Source of the DNA: an uncultured Lachnospiraceae bacterium
Lineage (GTDB): Bacteria; Bacillota; Clostridia; Lachnospirales; Lachnospiraceae
Length of the DNA: 64,000 bases
Direction of reading: 5' to 3'
Assembly: GCA_945919795.1 (NCBI GenBank)
Contig: CAMEJJ010000001.1
Span: forward strand, 186,001-250,000
Part shown: one piece after another, positions 1 to 8,625 of the stretch
Layout of the letters: each line of letters starts with the position of its first letter
Numbering within the stretch: position 1 is the stretch's first letter
Program-made: the position numbers and the translations under genes
Notes under the pieces: model-generated
Seen by the model: the letters and a program-made list of their open reading frames with translations, nothing else
What the model was told of the DNA's origin: nothing
Database searches by the model: none

Positions 1-199
1 CCGATAACAGGCAGAGCACCTTCTTTATATCAGAAACATCTGAAGTCAGAAAACGATAAAGAAAGACATAGTCATACTTTTCTCCTGCATTCTGGCAGCT
101 TTTCACATCATCCATGCTTTGAATCCATGCAGCCTTTTTATCTTTCTGATCCAATATGTTTAAAAATAATAAATCTCTGATATCCCACATCTTATTCAT
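1..199 (-). CDS. Unidentified protein, N-terminal 66 codons (runs off the left edge)
   Basis: An open frame starts at an ATG at 199, seven bases after the stop of the methyltransferase/kinase-like gene, with a weak AAAGAG ribosome site, and stays open to base 1. The visible protein begins MNKMWDIRDLLFLNILDQ and contains KYDYVFLYRFL. The YDYVFLY stretch is loosely like the DYIxLxGVxEY part of the adjacent methyltransferase, so a related methyltransferase-like protein is possible. Too little is present to name it. By position it is the last visible gene of the exporter/terminator operon. Confidence 0.6.
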   Translation of the reverse strand, partial: MNKMWDIRDLLFLNILDQKDKKAAWIQSMDDVKSCQNAGEKYDYVFLYRFLTSDVSDIKKVLCLLS

Positions 200-205
200 C
201 GCTAA

Positions 206-2074
206 CTACTCTTTCTCTGTTCTATGCAGTTTCCGGCCCATGGTCCGAAGTGGTTTTGTTATTTTCCAGGAATTTGAATTCTCCATCGTATGGAGTTCTT
301 CCTTAAGCAGTCGAATCGTTTCTTCTAATCCTGCAATATAATCGCTTTGCTGCTCTAATTCCGCATTTTGCTGTTCCAATTTCTCTTTTTGCTGTTTCAG
401 TTCCACATAAGCCGCCATCGCATCATTGGCATCTGCCACGGATTCATTGTGCTCTTTTTTTGCAGTATCAAGTTGATAATAATCGCCATTTCGAGCGTCT
501 TCATAATCCTTATCTACGCTCTCATAAAATGCAATCTTTTCATCATCCAAATCAAAATGTCCATAAAAATCCTTTTGTTTCAGACGTTTCGATCTATTCT
601 TTGAGCCCTCCCGATAGTGATTCAGTGCACGATAAATCACATATTGTTCATCCATGCCTGCAACCGGTGTCCGGCTATTCTCATAAATCCATTCGCAATC
701 CATCAAATACCACTTTTCAGCGGAAATCATGATATTTGACGGCAATATTTGTGGATTGATATATTGTGTTGAAACTCTTTTTATTCTCGCCACAAATAAA
801 TCAAATACTTCGTAAAATAAATCCATTCTGTCTGAAAACAGATACTTATCCAATAAAGAATCCAATGTGATACCATCCACAAACGAAAAGGATCTTTCCC
901 CATCTCTGTTTATCATGCTTGGGAAAAACAACCCACTTTCCTCGCATGATACCTGCATCGTATGAGCATTCTCAAAAATGTCTTCTACGTGCTTTTTGCC
1001 GGAATCATCACAGGATGTTTTGGTAATATAGAATTCTCCATCCGCATCTTTCAGAATCTTTGTTACAACCGTATATTCCGGTCTTCGGTCATTGGAAAAG
1101 CCGGCAAACACGATCTGTGCTTCCTTATCCTCTTGCATTAATGCATCAATCTGTGAATTATTCAAGATAACTTCAAAAGAATTGGATATTTCCTCAAAAA
1201 CCCCCAATTCAATTGCTTTATCAAAAGCAGATGTTTCATCAAATAAGCGCATCCGTGCCTGATCCAAATTATTATCGTTTTGATATAAGGCGCCTTTTTG
1301 TGGAAGAATCTCATCCGAATAGATATCCAACGGAAGTTTATAATCCGGATAAGGATAATAAAATTGATAATCAGAAAAACCGGCCTGTTCAAACAGATTA
1401 CACAGTTCTTTCTTATCAAAAGTCCGCACTCCAAAAGATGAAGAATAATGATCCAATCCTTCACCAATCCGGGAAACATGATCCTCCTTACAGCCTGCAA
1501 GGTACTTCATACCAATGCGATTTTCAATCGCAATCACAATCCTGCCATCCGGTTTCAGATGCTGTTTCATGCGTTTTAAAAATTCCGTGTATGGGGATTT
1601 GCCGCCGATATAATTTTCTGCATACTCAAATACACCAATCAAAGTGATATAATCATATTTTTCAGACAAATTGGGTTCAATATCCGTAAAATTTCCAACT
1701 TTGATTTCAATATTATCGTATTGTTTGTTGCGGTTTGCATTAATCAGACTTCTTTTTTTAGACAATTCAATACAAGTTACATGATCTGCCATTTTCGCAA
1801 GCGCACCGGTAACAGCTCCGCAACCGGAACCAATTTCTAAAACACTTTGCGACTTTTTAATCGGGAGCCAGGATACGATATTGTGACGAATGTGGGAAAA
1901 ATGATATAAAAAAGGCCAGCTGTAATGCTCTCTAATCATCCTGTTTAACTCTCTCTCCTCACATCTTTGGACAATCGAAAGCATCTCATCCTCAATGGTG
2001 CCATCGCTATATAAATCCTGTCCGCCATAGTAAGTCAAATCTAATTTGATCCCATTAACCATTTCAGTTTTCAT
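206..2074 (-). CDS. WbdD-like methyltransferase / kinase-like / coiled-coil protein
   Basis: A 622-residue three-part protein. Residues 70-240 form a class I SAM-dependent methyltransferase with motif I VLEIGSGCG at 78-86 and an acidic CIELS strand end at 101-105. Residues about 325-500 look like a degenerate kinase: a lysine/histidine segment (KKHVEDI, 360-366), a catalytic-loop-like LPSNIMI (444-450) and a metal-site-like MDCEW (458-462); the usual catalytic Asp position before the Asn is Gln. Residues 535-600 are a heptad-rich Glu/Gln/Lys coiled coil, ending in a basic amphipathic tail (SWKITKPLR). The start overlaps the stop of the Wzt gene by four bases. The same order (methyltransferase, kinase, coil) occurs in WbdD of E. 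coli O9a, which caps a glycan and sets its length before ABC export. The role here is inferred from architecture and neighbours; kinase activity is doubtful. Confidence 0.75.
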   Translation of the reverse strand: MKTEMVNGIKLDLTYYGGQDLYSDGTIEDEMLSIVQRCEERELNRMIREHYSWPFLYHFSHIRHNIVSWLPIKKSQSVLEIGSGCGAVTGALAKMADHVTCIELSKKRSLINANRNKQYDNIEIKVGNFTDIEPNLSEKYDYITLIGVFEYAENYIGGKSPYTEFLKRMKQHLKPDGRIVIAIENRIGMKYLAGCKEDHVSRIGEGLDHYSSSFGVRTFDKKELCNLFEQAGFSDYQFYYPYPDYKLPLDIYSDEILPQKGALYQNDNNLDQARMRLFDETSAFDKAIELGVFEEISNSFEVILNNSQIDALMQEDKEAQIVFAGFSNDRRPEYTVVTKILKDADGEFYITKTSCDDSGKKHVEDIFENAHTMQVSCEESGLFFPSMINRDGERSFSFVDGITLDSLLDKYLFSDRMDLFYEVFDLFVARIKRVSTQYINPQILPSNIMISAEKWYLMDCEWIYENSRTPVAGMDEQYVIYRALNHYREGSKNRSKRLKQKDFYGHFDLDDEKIAFYESVDKDYEDARNGDYYQLDTAKKEHNESVADANDAMAAYVELKQQKEKLEQQNAELEQQSDYIAGLEETIRLLKEELHTMENSNSWKITKPLRTMGRKLHRTEKE

Positions 2075-3366
2075 TCGGATTCTCCATTCGGGTTTTCCAA
2101 TTGCAACGATGCATTCATATCAAAAAATCCAACCGTATCTCTGTTGGAAAGTACTGTTAAATTACAGATATCGTATAATCGGTGAAAAACATGAAATTCG
2201 CCCTTAATAAAGCCCGTACATCCAAGAGAAATCAGATACTCGCCGCCTTGAAGATTTACATCCTGGGTAAACGTTGCGATACGACAGTCTCCCGGCCTTA
2301 AAAGCCCCATGCTTTCGCCTTCAAAACTGGTATTTGTACCAGTAATATCCGTGCCATGAAGATTTTTGATTGTAACAGCCAAAATCGGCTCCTCAACCTC
2401 TTCAAACACATCCATCTTTATTTTAAATGAACATTTCTTACCTTTTTCTACGATATTCGTGATATTCCCGTTTTCATCCAAAATGGCAAAATCCGTTATT
2501 CTGGCTATATTTTCACCATATTCCTGCACATCCGGATTCAATTTCATCCGGCTCATCCATGTCATTTCTTTGGATACCACTTCGCTATTAACCTTGATAT
2601 CCTTTTTGCCTTCTGCATTGCTATCCTCTATCTGATTTACCAAAAGCCGTTTGTATAAGTCCACCATTTCACGTGGATTACCTTCGGCAAGCTTCGTTCC
2701 TTTGTTTAGCAGAACAACCCTGTCACAATACTTGGCAACACTGCTTAAATCATGCGATACAAAGAGAATTGTCTTGCCCATCTTTTTGAATTCTTCAAAT
2801 TTGTGATAACACTTAGACTGAAAAAAAACATCTCCAACCGATAAAGCCTCATCCACAATCAAAATTTCCGGATCAATATTGATTGCCACAGCAAAAGCTA
2901 AACGCACAAACATACCTGATGAATACGTCTTGACCGGCTGATATGCAAACTCTCCAATATCAGCGAATTCTAAAATCTCAGGCAACCTGGCATCAATCTC
3001 TTCCTCGGAAAAACCATTCATCGTTCCGTTCAGATAAACATTTTCTACTCCGGTATATTCCATATTGAAACCGGCACCCAGCTCCAACAAAGCAGATATT
3101 CTTCCATCTATTTCAAGCTTTCCCTCTGTCGGATTTGTGACACCGGTAATAATTTTTAAAATAGTGGATTTGCCGGCACCATTCGTCCCAATCAATCCAA
3201 CCGTTTCCCCTCTTTTTACCTCAAAAGAAATATCCGACAAGGCATAATGATCTTTTGAATATTTCTTATGTGTAACGGACAAAGACTCCCGCAGGCGATC
3301 CGACGGTTTATTGTATAACCTGTATACTTTGGTAATATGATCTACTTTAATTGCAATATCTTCCAT
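2071..3366 (-). CDS. Wzt-type ABC exporter ATPase with C-terminal carbohydrate-binding domain
   Basis: ATP-binding half of a polysaccharide ABC exporter acting at the inner face of the membrane. The nucleotide-binding domain (about 1-235) has Walker A GTNGAGKST, signature YSSGM and Walker B ILIVDEA followed by a switch His (SHDLSS). Residues about 270-430 form a beta-rich domain of the Wzt C-terminal type, which in E. coli O8/O9a recognises the modified glycan end. A longer reading frame exists, but AAGGAG six bases before the second of two adjacent ATGs supports a start at 3366 (or 3369). It sits between its permease and a WbdD-like protein that could make the cap recognised by this domain. 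TagH is the alternative family, but TagH lacks this kind of C-terminal domain. Confidence 0.9.
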   Translation of the reverse strand: MEDIAIKVDHITKVYRLYNKPSDRLRESLSVTHKKYSKDHYALSDISFEVKRGETVGLIGTNGAGKSTILKIITGVTNPTEGKLEIDGRISALLELGAGFNMEYTGVENVYLNGTMNGFSEEEIDARLPEILEFADIGEFAYQPVKTYSSGMFVRLAFAVAINIDPEILIVDEALSVGDVFFQSKCYHKFEEFKKMGKTILFVSHDLSSVAKYCDRVVLLNKGTKLAEGNPREMVDLYKRLLVNQIEDSNAEGKKDIKVNSEVVSKEMTWMSRMKLNPDVQEYGENIARITDFAILDENGNITNIVEKGKKCSFKIKMDVFEEVEEPILAVTIKNLHGTDITGTNTSFEGESMGLLRPGDCRIATFTQDVNLQGGEYLISLGCTGFIKGEFHVFHRLYDICNLTVLSNRDTVGFFDMNASLQLENPNGESE

Positions 3367-3376
3367 CATAAACTCC

Positions 3377-4180
3377 TTACAAAACATCTGCAAAATGGGG
3401 TTTCAATTTTTTAAACATTGCTTTTCCGATAAAAAACAACACGAATGTCAAAACCCAGAAATACACCGTCTGTCCCATTGCACATTCCCATACCCAGGCC
3501 TTTTCAATCAAAGCCTCTCTATAGCCCTGCACAATATAAAACATGGGATTTAATTTAAAAATGAACTGTAAAACCGGATTGCTGATGATATTAAAATTCC
3601 ACATAATCGGAGTAGCCCATACACCGACCTGTAGAAAGATTCCGATAATATGAGAAAGATCCCTGAAAAAAACAACGACAGCACAAGTTGTATAACTAAT
3701 TGCCAAAACCAATGCAACCATGCAAAATGAATAGTACACAACCTGTAATGTATATAAATCCGGAAAATGACCGTAGCATGCATATAAAACCAAAATAAAA
3801 GCGACAAAAAATGCATGCACAAACAAGGATGAGATCACCTTGACAATCGGCAGAACTTCGATTTTAAACACAACCTTTTTCACCAGATAATTGTATTCAA
3901 TCAAGGCATTTGTCGCACTGCTTAAAGCTTCAGAAAAAAAGAACCAGGGAATCAGACCGGCAGAAAGCCAGAGAACAAAAGGAATCTTTATTCCACTTCT
4001 GGTCAACTGTGCTCCTGCACTCAATCCATATTCAAATACAAACCAATAGACAACAATTGTAATAATTGGCTGTACAAAAGCCCACACAATTCCCAAATAA
4101 GAACCGGCATATCTGGTCTTAAAATCATTTTTTGCCAGTTTAATGATTAATTTTCGATTATTCCATGCATCTTTTACCAT
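3377..4180 (-). CDS. Wzm-type ABC-2 permease (polysaccharide export)
   Basis: A 267-residue ABC-2 permease with six predicted membrane segments. The N-terminal cytoplasmic interface helix (LAKNDFKTRYAGSYLG) is typical of Wzm/TagG proteins, and the end is cytoplasmic. It partners the Wzt ATPase that follows 10 bases downstream. A consensus promoter lies about 90 bases upstream, after the end of the previous gene, so this gene opens a separate transcription unit with Wzt and the WbdD-like protein. A second, clearly different Wzm/Wzt pair lies at 43.8-45.8 kb, so the two exporters probably carry different glycans. Confidence 0.9.
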   Translation of the reverse strand: MVKDAWNNRKLIIKLAKNDFKTRYAGSYLGIVWAFVQPIITIVVYWFVFEYGLSAGAQLTRSGIKIPFVLWLSAGLIPWFFFSEALSSATNALIEYNYLVKKVVFKIEVLPIVKVISSLFVHAFFVAFILVLYACYGHFPDLYTLQVVYYSFCMVALVLAISYTTCAVVVFFRDLSHIIGIFLQVGVWATPIMWNFNIISNPVLQFIFKLNPMFYIVQGYREALIEKAWVWECAMGQTVYFWVLTFVLFFIGKAMFKKLKPHFADVL

Positions 4181-4271
4181 GGATATTCTCCTCTGTCTTT
4201 TATTTATTCAACCTCAAATATTTAACTACAAATTATCAACTAAAAATATTCAACCACAAAATAATAGCGCT

Positions 4272-4300
4272 ATTATAACATCTTCATAATTCTAATTCAA
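4272..4300 (-). promoter_or_regulatory. Predicted sigma-A promoter for the wzm-wzt-wbdD-like unit
   Basis: Read on the minus strand: TTGAAT, 17 bases, TATAAT, in the 146-base gap before the permease gene. A 16-base palindrome (4261-4276) covers most of the -10 element and the DNA just downstream, a position where a repressor or activator could bind. No terminator is visible after the upstream gene, so read-through is also possible. Confidence 0.6.
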
Positions 4301-4302
4301 GT

Positions 4303-4354
4303 TAATCCAGCCGATACAGGCAATACTTAATCCAACCGGTACAGACAATACTTT
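4303..4354. repeat. Two-copy 26-bp tandem repeat over the 3' end of the preceding gene
   Basis: The copies are at 4303-4328 and 4329-4354 and differ at three positions. The repeat unit encodes the last residues (KYCLYRLD) plus part of the stop codon of the gene at 4327-5085, so that gene's C-terminus is present twice: once coding, once just after the stop. It looks like an old local duplication. Confidence 0.75.
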
Positions 4355-5085
4355 CCGACCTCTGCAAACTTCGTCACAACGGCCTCTTTCGGTGCATTTT
4401 CGCATGGTTTTTCACTGTCCAAAACCAGATAACCACAGCCCAAATTCCGCGCACCATCCGCTATTTCCTCCATATTCAGTGTGTCATAACTCATATAAAT
4501 AAATACACGTCCGGCTTCATCCGTATCCGGCAGTCTTCCATATAACAACGGCAACGTTCCATCATACACTCTTGCATATGCAGCTAATTCTTCCGGCAAG
4601 ACCACCTTGCGGCTGTCAGATAATCCAGCATCATAATCCGCATTGATCTTATCCACGACTTCAATCACCTCATTCGGAAGCTTAAATTTATTTTGCGTCC
4701 TCACAAAATTTTCTTCCGTTACCAAAGGTTTTCCAACGACGATCAGTCCGACGACTAAGGCCAAAAAAGTTGCCGTTCCCAGCCATTTCCCGGTATCAGA
4801 CACTTTTGTAACCAGCTTGGTAAGACCGTATGCAATCACCCAGACTACCGGTAACAGCCAATAGATTCGCACCATGCGGTTTGGCATGATATCAAAATAT
4901 GCAAACACACTTCCCACCAAAGGATTTAAGATTACCAAAGGAAGATACCACGCTGAAAATGCCATTACGGTCTTATGATTCCGATCTTTTTCCAGCAGTA
5001 CAATCAAAATCCAGCCGATTGCATATAAAAGCATCAAAATTCCTTTTTCATTATAAAACTCAAATAACAGTTTTGTATATTCCAT
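4327..5085 (-). CDS. Membrane protein, probable C-terminal half of a split DUF6077-like protein
   Basis: A 252-residue protein with about five hydrophobic segments in the first 120 residues, then a soluble tail of about 130 residues. It contains RMVRIYWLLPVVW, which resembles the C-terminal membrane part of DUF6077-type proteins as I recall them. It begins 44 bases after the stop of the gene at 5130, in a different frame, with a weak GGTGA ribosome site. Together the two would make about 570 residues. Either an ancestral gene has been broken by a stop and frameshift, or two subunits are made. Its biochemical role is unknown; the context suggests a lipid-linked sugar or glycan modification step. 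Confidence 0.6.
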   Translation of the reverse strand: MEYTKLLFEFYNEKGILMLLYAIGWILIVLLEKDRNHKTVMAFSAWYLPLVILNPLVGSVFAYFDIMPNRMVRIYWLLPVVWVIAYGLTKLVTKVSDTGKWLGTATFLALVVGLIVVGKPLVTEENFVRTQNKFKLPNEVIEVVDKINADYDAGLSDSRKVVLPEELAAYARVYDGTLPLLYGRLPDTDEAGRVFIYMSYDTLNMEEIADGARNLGCGYLVLDSEKPCENAPKEAVVTKFAEVGKYCLYRLD

Positions 5086-5129
5086 TCTTTCACCACATTA
5101 ACCCGAAAATATCCGCAACAAACTATCAT

Positions 5130-6080
5130 TCACATCAAAACATAAATAACCAAAAGAATAATATTTGGTATCACGCTGGCTGCCATTTGAAAAGGCACTT
5201 TTAAATCTTTTTTTGCTATGGCATAAGTAAGACACATAGCACCCGTCAAAAGCGGAGTCAATGTCACTGCTGAAAAACATACCATACAGGCCGCCAGCGA
5301 TGTCAAAAACATACCAACCAACCACTTTCTTTTCGGCTCTTTAAAAACCTTCAAATAATAGTAAAACATCAGGGGAAGCAAAATGGCACAGTAAACAGCT
5401 TTTCCCTGCCAGCTACGCAAAAGAAGGAAGGTTCCCGTTGTACGTGTCGAATAATAACCAAAAAGATTTAACACGCTGACAAACACTAAAAAGCACCAGA
5501 TTGCATCCTTTTTGACAGTTGTCTCATTTTTCTGTCCCGGCTCTTTTACGCCCAATAATTCTTTTCCAAGCATATAATATACAATATATGCAGTGCACAG
5601 CATTCCGACCGGTACAATATTATGTGTAAAAACGGTTGGATGCATATGCAAAATCTTCGAAAACATTGCCCAGAAAATCGGAAGTGGTGATAACAGATAA
5701 TCTTTGGCATTCGCCCACTTGAGCAATTCTCCGGTATATGGTGAATATATAAATAACCTTCCCGTTTCGCAGGTTGTTACACTTGTTCCCACATACCAAG
5801 CGTCATCCGCATCATTGTGCTGATAACAAATCACAACAAACAACTGATATAGAAAAAGCAGGAAAAAAACAAGCATAAACACGGAAACAGAAAGGCCTTC
5901 TTTTTTTAAGTGGGCAACAAAAAAAGAATGCCCTGTCCTTGCTCGGAGAAATAATCCAAGCGCAAGAAAACAAAGCATTCCATACACGATAATTAAAGCA
6001 GTCAGGTTCAGCTTTAAAAAAGTAAACAAAACACAGACTACTTCAAATATTCCCAACAACAACAAGATGAATTGTACCAT
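5130..6080 (-). CDS. DUF6077-like membrane protein, N-terminal part
   Basis: A multispanning membrane protein (about eight segments) with an acidic external loop containing NDADDAWYVGTSVTT, consistent with a GT-C-like DUF6077 protein. A longer frame opens with TTG at 6107 overlapping the upstream stop, but that site has no well-spaced ribosome site. I prefer ATG at 6080 (MVQFILLLL), which has AAAGAG six bases ahead. The protein ends abruptly in a hydrophobic segment (IILLVIYVLM), and the sequence that should follow appears as the next gene, so this is probably the front part of a disrupted gene. It lies directly after the Rmd-type reductase gene. Confidence 0.6.
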   Translation of the reverse strand: MVQFILLLLGIFEVVCVLFTFLKLNLTALIIVYGMLCFLALGLFLRARTGHSFFVAHLKKEGLSVSVFMLVFFLLFLYQLFVVICYQHNDADDAWYVGTSVTTCETGRLFIYSPYTGELLKWANAKDYLLSPLPIFWAMFSKILHMHPTVFTHNIVPVGMLCTAYIVYYMLGKELLGVKEPGQKNETTVKKDAIWCFLVFVSVLNLFGYYSTRTTGTFLLLRSWQGKAVYCAILLPLMFYYYLKVFKEPKRKWLVGMFLTSLAACMVCFSAVTLTPLLTGAMCLTYAIAKKDLKVPFQMAASVIPNIILLVIYVLM

Positions 6081-6103
6081 TGTCAACTCTTTAAAAAAAT
6101 TCT

Positions 6104-7078
6104 TCAATTCTTTCCATCCTTCATGCAGTCAATCATATCAGAAAGCGTTTGTTTCCATGGTATAACCGGTTTCCATCCCAGTTCCCGATACAGCTTATCA
6201 TAAGAACCAATCACCACTCTGTTGTCATTTGGACGCACAAAGTCCGGATTGACTCTGGTATGAACCGTCACATCACAAAGACTGCCAATCTGATTTACCA
6301 TATCCGACAGTTTTAATCCCTCGCCCTGACAGATATTGTATATTTCTCCTGCTGTACCGCACATCAGAAGCAGATAATAAGCCTCTACAACATCGCGCAC
6401 ATCCACAAAATCCCGGACAATCGAGGTATCTCCGGTCTCAATTTCACCCTCGCGCAAACCACTATTTCGAATATTTAGTATCCGCCTGATAAAACTCGGA
6501 ACCACAAATCTTTCATCCTGCCACGGTCCAATATGGTTAAAGGAACGGGTCAGAATAATATCCATTCCAAAGCTTTCCACAAAAACCCTGGCAAGCATTT
6601 CCTGTGACACACGCGCCACCGCATAGGGGCTGACCGGCTTTAAATGCATATCTTCCCGAAGCGGTAAATCCTCTGCCGAGACATTCCCATATTCCTCAGA
6701 AGAACCAACAGATAAGATACGGCACTTAAGTCCCAATTCTTTTATGACACCCGTCAGATTCAGAAAAATATTGGTATTGTTGACAAAGCTCTCTTCCGGA
6801 TACTGCCAGCTGAAAGCCACGGAACTAAACGAAGCCAGATGCAGGATATACTGCGGCTTAAAGTCTGAAAGCACTTGTTTTAGTCTTTCCCGATCCAACA
6901 GATTCACTTCACAAAAATCAATATGAAGCCGGTCTTGATACCCGGTCAAGTCAAACCGGGGCGACTTCATATCAATTCCCAAAATATCCATTTGTTGTTC
7001 TTTTGCATACAAACAGTTCAGGAAATGCCTTCCGACAAATCCTGAACAGCCTGTAATTAAAAATCTTTTTACTGCCAT
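6104..7078 (-). CDS. rmd: GDP-6-deoxy-D-mannose reductase (Rmd type), GDP-D-rhamnose synthesis
   Basis: An extended short-chain dehydrogenase with an N-terminal NAD(P) site (ITGCSGFVG), a Ser-rich strand SVGSSEEYG, the catalytic YAVARVSQE region (Tyr with Arg where Lys is usual) and RSFNHIGP followed by RDFVDVRD. The paired SSEEYG and FNHIGP motifs fit Rmd rather than GDP-fucose synthase. Rmd reduces the GDP-4-keto-6-deoxymannose made by Gmd to GDP-D-rhamnose. A gmd gene lies upstream at 17.7 kb, so the precursor pathway is present. The ATG has GGAG five bases ahead. A related NDP-sugar reductase is the alternative; the Arg in place of the catalytic Lys should be checked against characterised Rmd enzymes. 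Confidence 0.75.
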   Translation of the reverse strand: MAVKRFLITGCSGFVGRHFLNCLYAKEQQMDILGIDMKSPRFDLTGYQDRLHIDFCEVNLLDRERLKQVLSDFKPQYILHLASFSSVAFSWQYPEESFVNNTNIFLNLTGVIKELGLKCRILSVGSSEEYGNVSAEDLPLREDMHLKPVSPYAVARVSQEMLARVFVESFGMDIILTRSFNHIGPWQDERFVVPSFIRRILNIRNSGLREGEIETGDTSIVRDFVDVRDVVEAYYLLLMCGTAGEIYNICQGEGLKLSDMVNQIGSLCDVTVHTRVNPDFVRPNDNRVVIGSYDKLYRELGWKPVIPWKQTLSDMIDCMKDGKN

Positions 7079-7098
7079 TTTAACTCCAACAACCGAAA

Positions 7099-8553
7099 TT
7101 ATAAGCCATATTTAGCCATAATTTCTTTAAATTCCTTTGATTGTGAAAAGCCCATCAGGACTTCATCCCTGGACTTACCATTCTTTAATGCATTCAACCA
7201 GTTCTTTAAGCCCGGGGCATCGTATTCTCTATCCAAAAATGTACGATACAAAATCTTAACATATTCTTCATCTGTTGTTTTCTTTTCCAAAAACTCTTTG
7301 GAATGGAAAAAGCCGACGGTAGAAACATACTCAACGCTTTGTTTCTTATCACAAATGGTATTACACCATGAATTCAGACCGGGCACATCATATTCACGTC
7401 CCAAAACATTGCGATACAATCTTGCCACAAAACGAGTTGCACCTTCATTACGGTCCCTGCCCTGTGTCAGCTTGATGCTTCCTCTATTGATACCATAGTT
7501 TTCACAAATCTTTGTAAATTCTTCGGATTCGGAAAAGCCTTTGAATACATACTCTCTGGAAATACCGTTATCAAGCAAATCAACCCAGGTCTTCTTTCCC
7601 GTCGCATCCGACGGTCTGTCCATCATAACCATGTAAAGCGTCTCAACATAAATCGAATTGGATACATTCTTTTCCTTATACTCTTCACTAAAGAAAAATC
7701 CGTAGGCCACATTGGCACCGTTTGCTTTTCCACTCTCTAACTGTTGTACCCAGTTATTTAATCCGGCTTCCTCTGCGCCACGCTCTAAAGCGATATTATA
7801 AAGACGGTTTACAAAGTTCTGTACTCTGATATGAGAAAATCTTGCTTCAATTGTCGCATTCTTCACACCATTTCTGGGAGTACCGATCAATCTCATATTG
7901 CAGGCTGACACTTTATCCAACAAGCTCTCCAAAGACTGAGAATCTGTTGTGACACTAAGAATATTGCCCTGTCCGTCGATATAAGCAACCAGCGGCATCC
8001 GATAAGAAGAAGTATCCGGATCAATCACACCCATGCTCTTTCCTGCGCTGAAAATTTTGTAATACATGTTATATGCACCATCTATTTCATTGCGGGAACC
8101 CACAAAGACATCTGTTGACATCCCTGCCCGTTCTAAATATTGCTGAACGTTGAGTGCACAATTACTGCCCATATCAAAACAGAAAAATTCTACCTTTTGC
8201 GGATCCAGATATTGATAAATCGAATACAGATTCTGCATCGTTTTTGTGGTGTAGGTACAACTGGGAATTCCACCATAAAGAACAATTTTCTGTTTGCCGT
8301 TGGTCACATCAAAATCACGACGGCTTCCAACAGCACGAATATCTCTTACTGAAAAAAATGTTTCCTCTTTCGTAAGCTTTGTGCTCTCCGTCTCTAAAAT
8401 CTCATTGCCTGATACCAGACCTGCATCCAAATCCTCCGGCGAGACGATGACATAACCATCCTCTGTTATCTCCTCTGCGCTTGCGGGCACGGAAACCATC
8501 CCGCACACCAAACCAATTCCTACTGCCAAAGCAGCCAGCAACTTTTTCTTCAT
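7099..8553 (-). CDS. Secreted thioredoxin-fold protein with four DUF4214 units
   Basis: Start taken at ATG 8553, after an AAGGAGG site, rather than the longer frame, because it gives a clean signal peptide (MKKKLLAALAVGIGLVCG, cleavage near ASA at 26). Residues about 80-220 look like a thioredoxin/redoxin fold: a strand, then PSCTYT where CxxC would be (single Cys99), and a cis-Pro-like RMPLVAY near 187 followed by DGQGNI. The other Cys residues do not form a CxxC. Residues about 247-484 are four DUF4214 units of the form FVxRLY...LxR..D..GL..W...GF..SxEF, ending in AKYGL. It may be an exported redox-like or purely structural protein held at the cell surface by its DUF4214 array. It lies between glycan-assembly membrane genes and the Rmd gene. 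Confidence 0.8.
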   Translation of the reverse strand: MKKKLLAALAVGIGLVCGMVSVPASAEEITEDGYVIVSPEDLDAGLVSGNEILETESTKLTKEETFFSVRDIRAVGSRRDFDVTNGKQKIVLYGGIPSCTYTTKTMQNLYSIYQYLDPQKVEFFCFDMGSNCALNVQQYLERAGMSTDVFVGSRNEIDGAYNMYYKIFSAGKSMGVIDPDTSSYRMPLVAYIDGQGNILSVTTDSQSLESLLDKVSACNMRLIGTPRNGVKNATIEARFSHIRVQNFVNRLYNIALERGAEEAGLNNWVQQLESGKANGANVAYGFFFSEEYKEKNVSNSIYVETLYMVMMDRPSDATGKKTWVDLLDNGISREYVFKGFSESEEFTKICENYGINRGSIKLTQGRDRNEGATRFVARLYRNVLGREYDVPGLNSWCNTICDKKQSVEYVSTVGFFHSKEFLEKKTTDEEYVKILYRTFLDREYDAPGLKNWLNALKNGKSRDEVLMGFSQSKEFKEIMAKYGL

Positions 8554-8625
8554 ACTACTTTCATCCTCCTTTTCATTTCGCAATATCCTATGAACATGCA
8601 TTCTAACATACAATCAGACGCACCA

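Noticed and set aside
4261-4276. Palindrome ATAATAGCGCTATTAT as a terminator
   Set aside because: There is no loop for a hairpin and it coincides with a promoter -10; an operator is more plausible.
5098-5325. 75-codon minus frame as a bridge joining the two DUF6077-like parts
   Set aside because: It is an alternative frame inside the first part with an unlikely composition, and it ends in a TAA before the second part's start.
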